NCBI GenBank assembly: GCA_031213475.1
Contig: JARUPZ010000007.1
Coordinates: forward strand, 3,343,586-3,407,585
DNA: 64,000 nucleotides
Source of the DNA: Nereocystis luetkeana
Lineage: Eukaryota > Sar > Phaeophyceae > Laminariales > Laminariaceae
Direction: 5' to 3'
Shown: piece after piece, positions 57,001 through 63,000 of the stretch
Layout: every line of letters starts with the position of its first letter
Numbering within the stretch: the stretch's first letter is position 1
The notes under the pieces: model-generated
What the model was told of the DNA's origin: nothing
The model's input: the letters and a program-made list of their open reading frames with translations, nothing else
The model's database searches: none
Program-made: the position numbers and the translations under genes

Positions 57001-60000
57001 AATGCCACGATTGCATACATCATTACACACACGACTGTCGTGAGTTCGACAGCTTGCTTGCGGTCGGTTCATACTCAGTTTTTTATCAAGCGGCGTGTAT
57101 GTCAGCCGTGAGTTCGGCCGAGTGAGTGATTCAAACTTACCTTTGAAGGCTGCGTGTTCGGTTTCGGTACACGTACGAATAACAACCCTTACTGCTGACT
57201 TCAGAGGAAAAAAATGGAGGAAAAAAACACAAACTGACGCGTGAAGCAACCGGCCGCACGAAGCTTATGTAGCCCGGGCTGCTTGGATGCGGAAAATACC
57301 AGTCACAACCCGGACAGATAATCGATCCCCACAGTTCATCATCTAGATTTTTCAAGGCAGATCTATCCCCGATCACGCACTATCTCGCTCACGGTGCTGG
57401 GGTGGGGCCCGTCCAGTTTTACATGATCTGTGTACAGTAAGTAGCACATGTTTCCTGGGTTGGATCTGACCTGTAATGCAGATCCTGCACAACCTCTCAC
57501 AACGGCAGGTGAGGAACTACATGATCTATGCACTGTAGACAGATAGATAGATAGATAGACAGATCATGGTCTGTCTCATCTGTCCAAGGTGAGCGAGTGT
57601 CCCCAACTCCCAAAGTGCAGGGACACGCTATCAGTCACATACCTGGACCGAAACATAACGGCACTCTACGTATATGTCGATATTTATACCGCTTGGGAGT
57701 TCCTTATACTCTCGCCCAGAGTGGCCCTATGCTCGTACAGGTGCGCGCTCAAACCACAACAGAAGGCTGACTATAGGGAATCGAAGGGGCCTCTCCGCCC
57801 TAATGGCGGACCGGCCAAACTGTGGATTTAGTCGTAGTTCATCCAAACGGGCTACGAAAAAACGTATCGGGTGCAGGTACAAGAAGCGCCTGCGAACCGC
57901 CGACACTACCAGGTATATCCTGCAGTAGTTGAAACCCTTTTGAGAATCGGTCGATTTCCTAGCCAAGTAAGGTTAACAACACCGAACAACAAGGTGTTTT
58001 TGGAAACATTCCGGTCGAGAGCCTACCGAAAAAATAGTGGTGGACTTAAGCACCCCACCGTTACAGTTGTCGAGAAAGCGAGCGCTGAAAAACGACCGCG
58101 CCCCTGTGCGAAATCAACGTTCTTTGCGGGAATATCCGAATGCTCGTAGATCAAATGGACTACTTTTCTCCTTCGGTCGAGGGTCTTTCCTTTCGCCCTC
58201 GGCTGCGGGGCAAGCAGGGGGCACGCGTGTACACCACGGCGCAAGTGTCGGTCCCGGCCGGGCTCCGTGGCGCATGCTCTGGGATTCCAAAGTCGCGAAA
58301 TCTGGCAAGTAATCGCGAGGAGGCTTTTCAGCCCAGCTACAGCCAAGCAAGCACATGGGAAACCCCGGCTGTCGTGTTTCCGTTTTTCACTCTTGACCAG
58401 ACTGATGCTTGCTGCTGTTTCTTAAGTATCGCAGCAGCGCCCTCAAAGGCTAGGCAGCCACGGTACAACAGCCGCGCTTCAAATATTAATATTTCCCTGT
58501 GTGACAGCCACGAACGGTGCTGCTACTGCTGCTGCGGTTGCTGCTGCGTGTGTGTGAGCGTGCGTGCGCATGTGTACCCTACAGAGGTAGGAACCGATAG
58601 GTCAGGCGCACTCTCAAATTTATTTGTTTTTTAGCCATCACCCTATCTGCTTCTCCTCTTGTGGACCTGTGCAGGCATCACACTGCTGCCGAGAGCTTGA
58701 GCTTTTAACGCCGTAGCACGCACGGTACACGCAGCAGTAGCAGTACCTCAAAGCCCTCTTTTCGTTACACAGCTACGAAAGGTGCTACTGCCGTGTTCGT
58801 GCGTGAGTGTGCTTCTGTGGGCATGCCATCCTCATCACAAAACGAGCTGGACGATTCCAACCCGCACGCGCTCTGAACTTCAAAAGCACCCGCGCTCACA
58901 CAACAGCAGCGGTACAGCATCAGCAGCAGCAGCATCGATCGGTGAAACACCAGCGAACCTCACATAGGCTACTTACTATACATAGGAACACCTAATGATG
59001 TTCACTCTTTTTCAACTTTCGACACCCCGGGATTTCAAGTCAACCACATCCTGAACGGGAACCTTGTAGGTTGATATGAAACCACCGCGCTCCCCATTGT
59101 TGTGGTCGCCACACTGAACAGTAATAATAGTGTAACACGCTAGCTATAGCACACACACCCTGGGAGGACGAAGTTCCGGGTCGATCTCTCCGAGACAAGC
59201 AGCAGGAGCACCCAGGCCGAAAATGGTGGCTTTCGAGAAGAGGTCGTCGTTATTACCTTGCGATAGACGCACGCATCGCTCGGGCGTGTGCACCCTCTCC
59301 CCGCAGTCAAGAGGAAATCACCTTTGGAAACTTGTCCGAGGGGGTGTGTTATCCTATCACCCGGGTGATAGTGTGATACGTACGTACGGCAATCAGGTCG
59401 AAAGGATTCACGGCGCCCCCACCTCGCCCCACACCCGTTCAAAACACGCGCGGTCGGCGTACTGAAGTAGGTATCACGCAGAGTATCAACCACTCAATCG
59501 GTCAATCTCACAATCTGACGTCTATTTGCAAAGCAAATATTACTAAAATACGGCAGGGCGGCCAAATATATACCCCCCCCCCCCCCTCCCCCCCGTTCAG
59601 ACATGCGCGAATGGTACAGAAAAGGGGAAAAAAATGGATGCAAAGAAGCGCTCTCTCTCTCTCTCTGACTCGCCTGGCTGTTCACGTCGCCGGTCTTCAG
59701 CGCCGAGTCGTCCTGCGTACCATACATGTCCGCCAGCATACTCTTGGTAGCGTCGACCTCGGCCTGCCGCAAGGCGTCCTCCGCAGGGGTGTGCACGATG
59801 TGCGACGCACGCATCTCTTCCGGGGAGGGCCGAGACTCTAAGAAACCAGACACCTGATTTATAGTTTGTGCACATGGGGCATGTGTAGGGGTAATAAAGG
59901 TAGAACGCGGAGGCAAGGGGAAGCTTTAGACGAATGATCGTAGCTTGTGTGTGGCGGGAAGCGGGCAGTGGTAGGCGGTAGGCGGGTGGATGGGCGATGG

Positions 60001-63000
60001 CACTCGAGGGAAGAACCTCTGCCTGTGCCGTTTGTATCTCTTTCGCGCCGAGGCGAGAGGCAGGAAGAAAAAAAAAGTATGCCAGGCTTTACGCGCTGCC
60101 CTTCATAGGCTGCGCGCGCGCCACCGCCTAACAACAACAAAAAGTGGCGGTATCGAGTTTTCGCCCAGTTTGGTCTGATCGGATTCGGTAAAAAAAAACT
60201 TGGGCCAGATGCCTCGAGCGGCGGAACGTCGCTCGAGCGCCGCAATTTCCGCTCATATTACTGTACTATAATTATTCCTCCTCTCTGTGGCGTACAAAAT
60301 CTAAGCGGCGACCTTCCGCTAGGGTATGCTCTGAGCGAATCAAGACAGACCCATAAGAATAGGCCGTGATCTGACCACGAAGGAAGGGGTTTCGAAAAGG
60401 CATGCACAAATAGGCCTTCGCGGTGAGGACCTCGGGTCCTCATCGCGCGCGGGGGGGACACGGGAGCATGTGGCCGCGGCTAGAACAGGGAGGGAAGGGC
60501 TCTCTCACAGCACCGATGATGCCGCGACTACGCTTACACCTCGCTTCGGGCGAACATAGCCTTGCGGTATCATGTGGTGGAGGGCGCGATTGTAAAGTAT
60601 GAGCAGGATTTCATGGACACCAAGTCGAAGCTTCGCGCATGCGTGCCGTTACGACAGAACAGTTATCAACGAAGGACGCAGGCACCGCCACCGACCAACG
60701 AACACGGCGAAGGCTGGTGCAGTGCAAGCAGAACCGTGAACCACCTCCGCGAGTCTTCGAGCATACAGACAGTATGCTTGAGGGGGGGGGGGGAGGGGGT
60801 TCTTATTTGTTTCTTGCCTTAGTCATTTGGCCATTGACCACGCATCCCGTTCGAGACGGAGCAATGCTTACGGGGGGGGGATACACAAACCATTGCCAGA
60901 AGAAGGCATACAATGCTTATTACGCGCAGCCCCAGCCCCCCCAGCGCATAAAACAATACCGCCTCCGAGATGTCTGAACACCCACCCGCTCCAGTGTGGC
61001 GCGCGTACTGCTCCCTGCCGCACCAACACAGATTCTTTTTTCTCCCAACACGTGTAAAAATCTATCCGCTCGCCATTGGCGTAGACCAGGAGAACGCCCC
61101 CCTTTCCCCCCTCCCCCCCGACCCACCCTATTTTTCCTTTCTCCGCTTGTTACCGACGCCGTTACTTGCGGAAAACCGAAGCCAAGCCACTACAAATAAT
61201 CTTCTCGCGAACCTACAGCGTCAATGTATGGGCACCTTAGCTGCTGCGAGGAGGTGCTGCTTGTGAGCCTCGCCCTGGCCCGAGCCGAAACGTTGGTCCG
61301 TCAGTAGACAAGCAAGCAAGGGGAGCAGGGGGTTGGGGAAAGGAGGGGAGGGGGGTCAGGGAGCGGGTAGGATGGGAAAACAGTAGCCGCGTGTTGGGTT
61401 GGGGTATTTACCGACGAAAAAACGAGACGAAGAGGCAAAGAGACGATGGCGTTTCTTAACAAGTCTTTACGCAAAGCGAAGGAACAAGAATCGCATCTCA
61501 CTCTTGCACAGCTACTGTACATATAATCTGGCGTGTTCACGGCATCGTGCGCCGTTCGCCTACATAACTTGGGCGTTGTGATTTTCGCGGGACCCGAATA
61601 GTCGAAACGGCGAGCTACAGCGGCAATCAACTGTCGTCAAGCACGGCCCCTAGACCGAGCAGCGAGTGGGTTAATCGAGTTACTCAGGATGCCGCAAATG
61701 GATATATATACACAGTAAAACAATAATCCCCCCCCCCCCCCCCCCACCACGGTGCTTTGTCTCGAAAGGGATGCGGGGTCAATGGTCAAATGACTAAGGC
61801 AAGCAACAAATGAGTACGCCCCCCCCCCCCCCCACCCCCCCCCCCGACTCCCAAGCTCTCATCGTCTTCCCTACCGATGCAACCCCAGTGTCAAAGAGCC
61901 CCCTCCCGCTGGGGCGCCGCGCCGCGCGATCGTGGGCCTGGTCGGCGGAGGCAGGCCTGTCCAGAGCAAGACTTCCCGACAAATTCTTCCTCGGCATGCC
62001 TGTGGAATCGTCGCGGGACACCTGCTTGCTCAGGTGCCGTCCCAGCGAGGCCTGGGATGGGAGCAAGTGACAACGGTGTTCAATGTAGCATGGTGTTAAG
62101 TGTAACCATGGTGTTCTACGTAACATGATGTTCGGTGCAACATGGTGTCCGATGCAACGTGGTGTGCGATGTAGCATGGTGGTGTTCGATGTAACATGGT
62201 ACTCGATATAGAATGGTGGTGTTTAAGGTCTGCTGTGTTTGTCTCTTTTGGGAGGCAGGGGCGGCGATAGTGGAAACACGGACGATCTATGATACGAGTC
62301 CCTCGCTTACCAATGCGGAAACGAACGGGGAGGCGAGAAGCTCGACATCACTTGAAAGCGAAATAGAACCACCGAAGACGGCTTATGCGAAGCGAAGGAC
62401 CCCCGTACACGTTGCGTGGACAACGAGCTCGCCACAAGAGCGACGCCTGAACGGGGCAAGGCTTGTCGCGCGAACTGTACTGTACGTGAGCTGGTCGGAT
62501 ACGCTGCACGCACTTGCAGCCTGGGAAAAACTCACGCTCTGAAAGCGAAGTCGGTTGATACCCCAAGCAAAAGGCCAACGACCAGCAAGAATCGGCGGGG
62601 CCCGCGCTAAGTAGGGCGACAACTAGCCTTCGTACTCCCACGCCACCATAGCGCTCTTACGGCCCCGGTAGCGCCTTGGAAAACAGCGTCTAAAGGCACT
62701 CGCCCCCCCGGCCATATCACGCCAATATACCATACCATACCATACCATACCATACCATACCAGGTGTGATGGTTCTGGTTCACCGAAGAGTACTTTTGTC
62801 GCGGTTCTCCAGGAGAGGGAGGCAATCGCTGACAAAAATCGGGCAAAAGCAATATATTGCAGCTCCGTGCGTTGTGACCTCAGACAAAAACCGTCGCCGC
62901 CTGCATCGTAATATTTTTATCATACCACAGGGGAAGAGCTCCCTCGCCGGCACATCGTATTCCGAGAGTATCAACATAGCCATAACGCCTGCTGGATCAT

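Noticed and set aside
60001..60245. Minus-strand coding exon between exons 3 and 4
   Set aside because: Low-complexity frame, no RPEL-like motif, and exons 3 and 4 join in phase without it.
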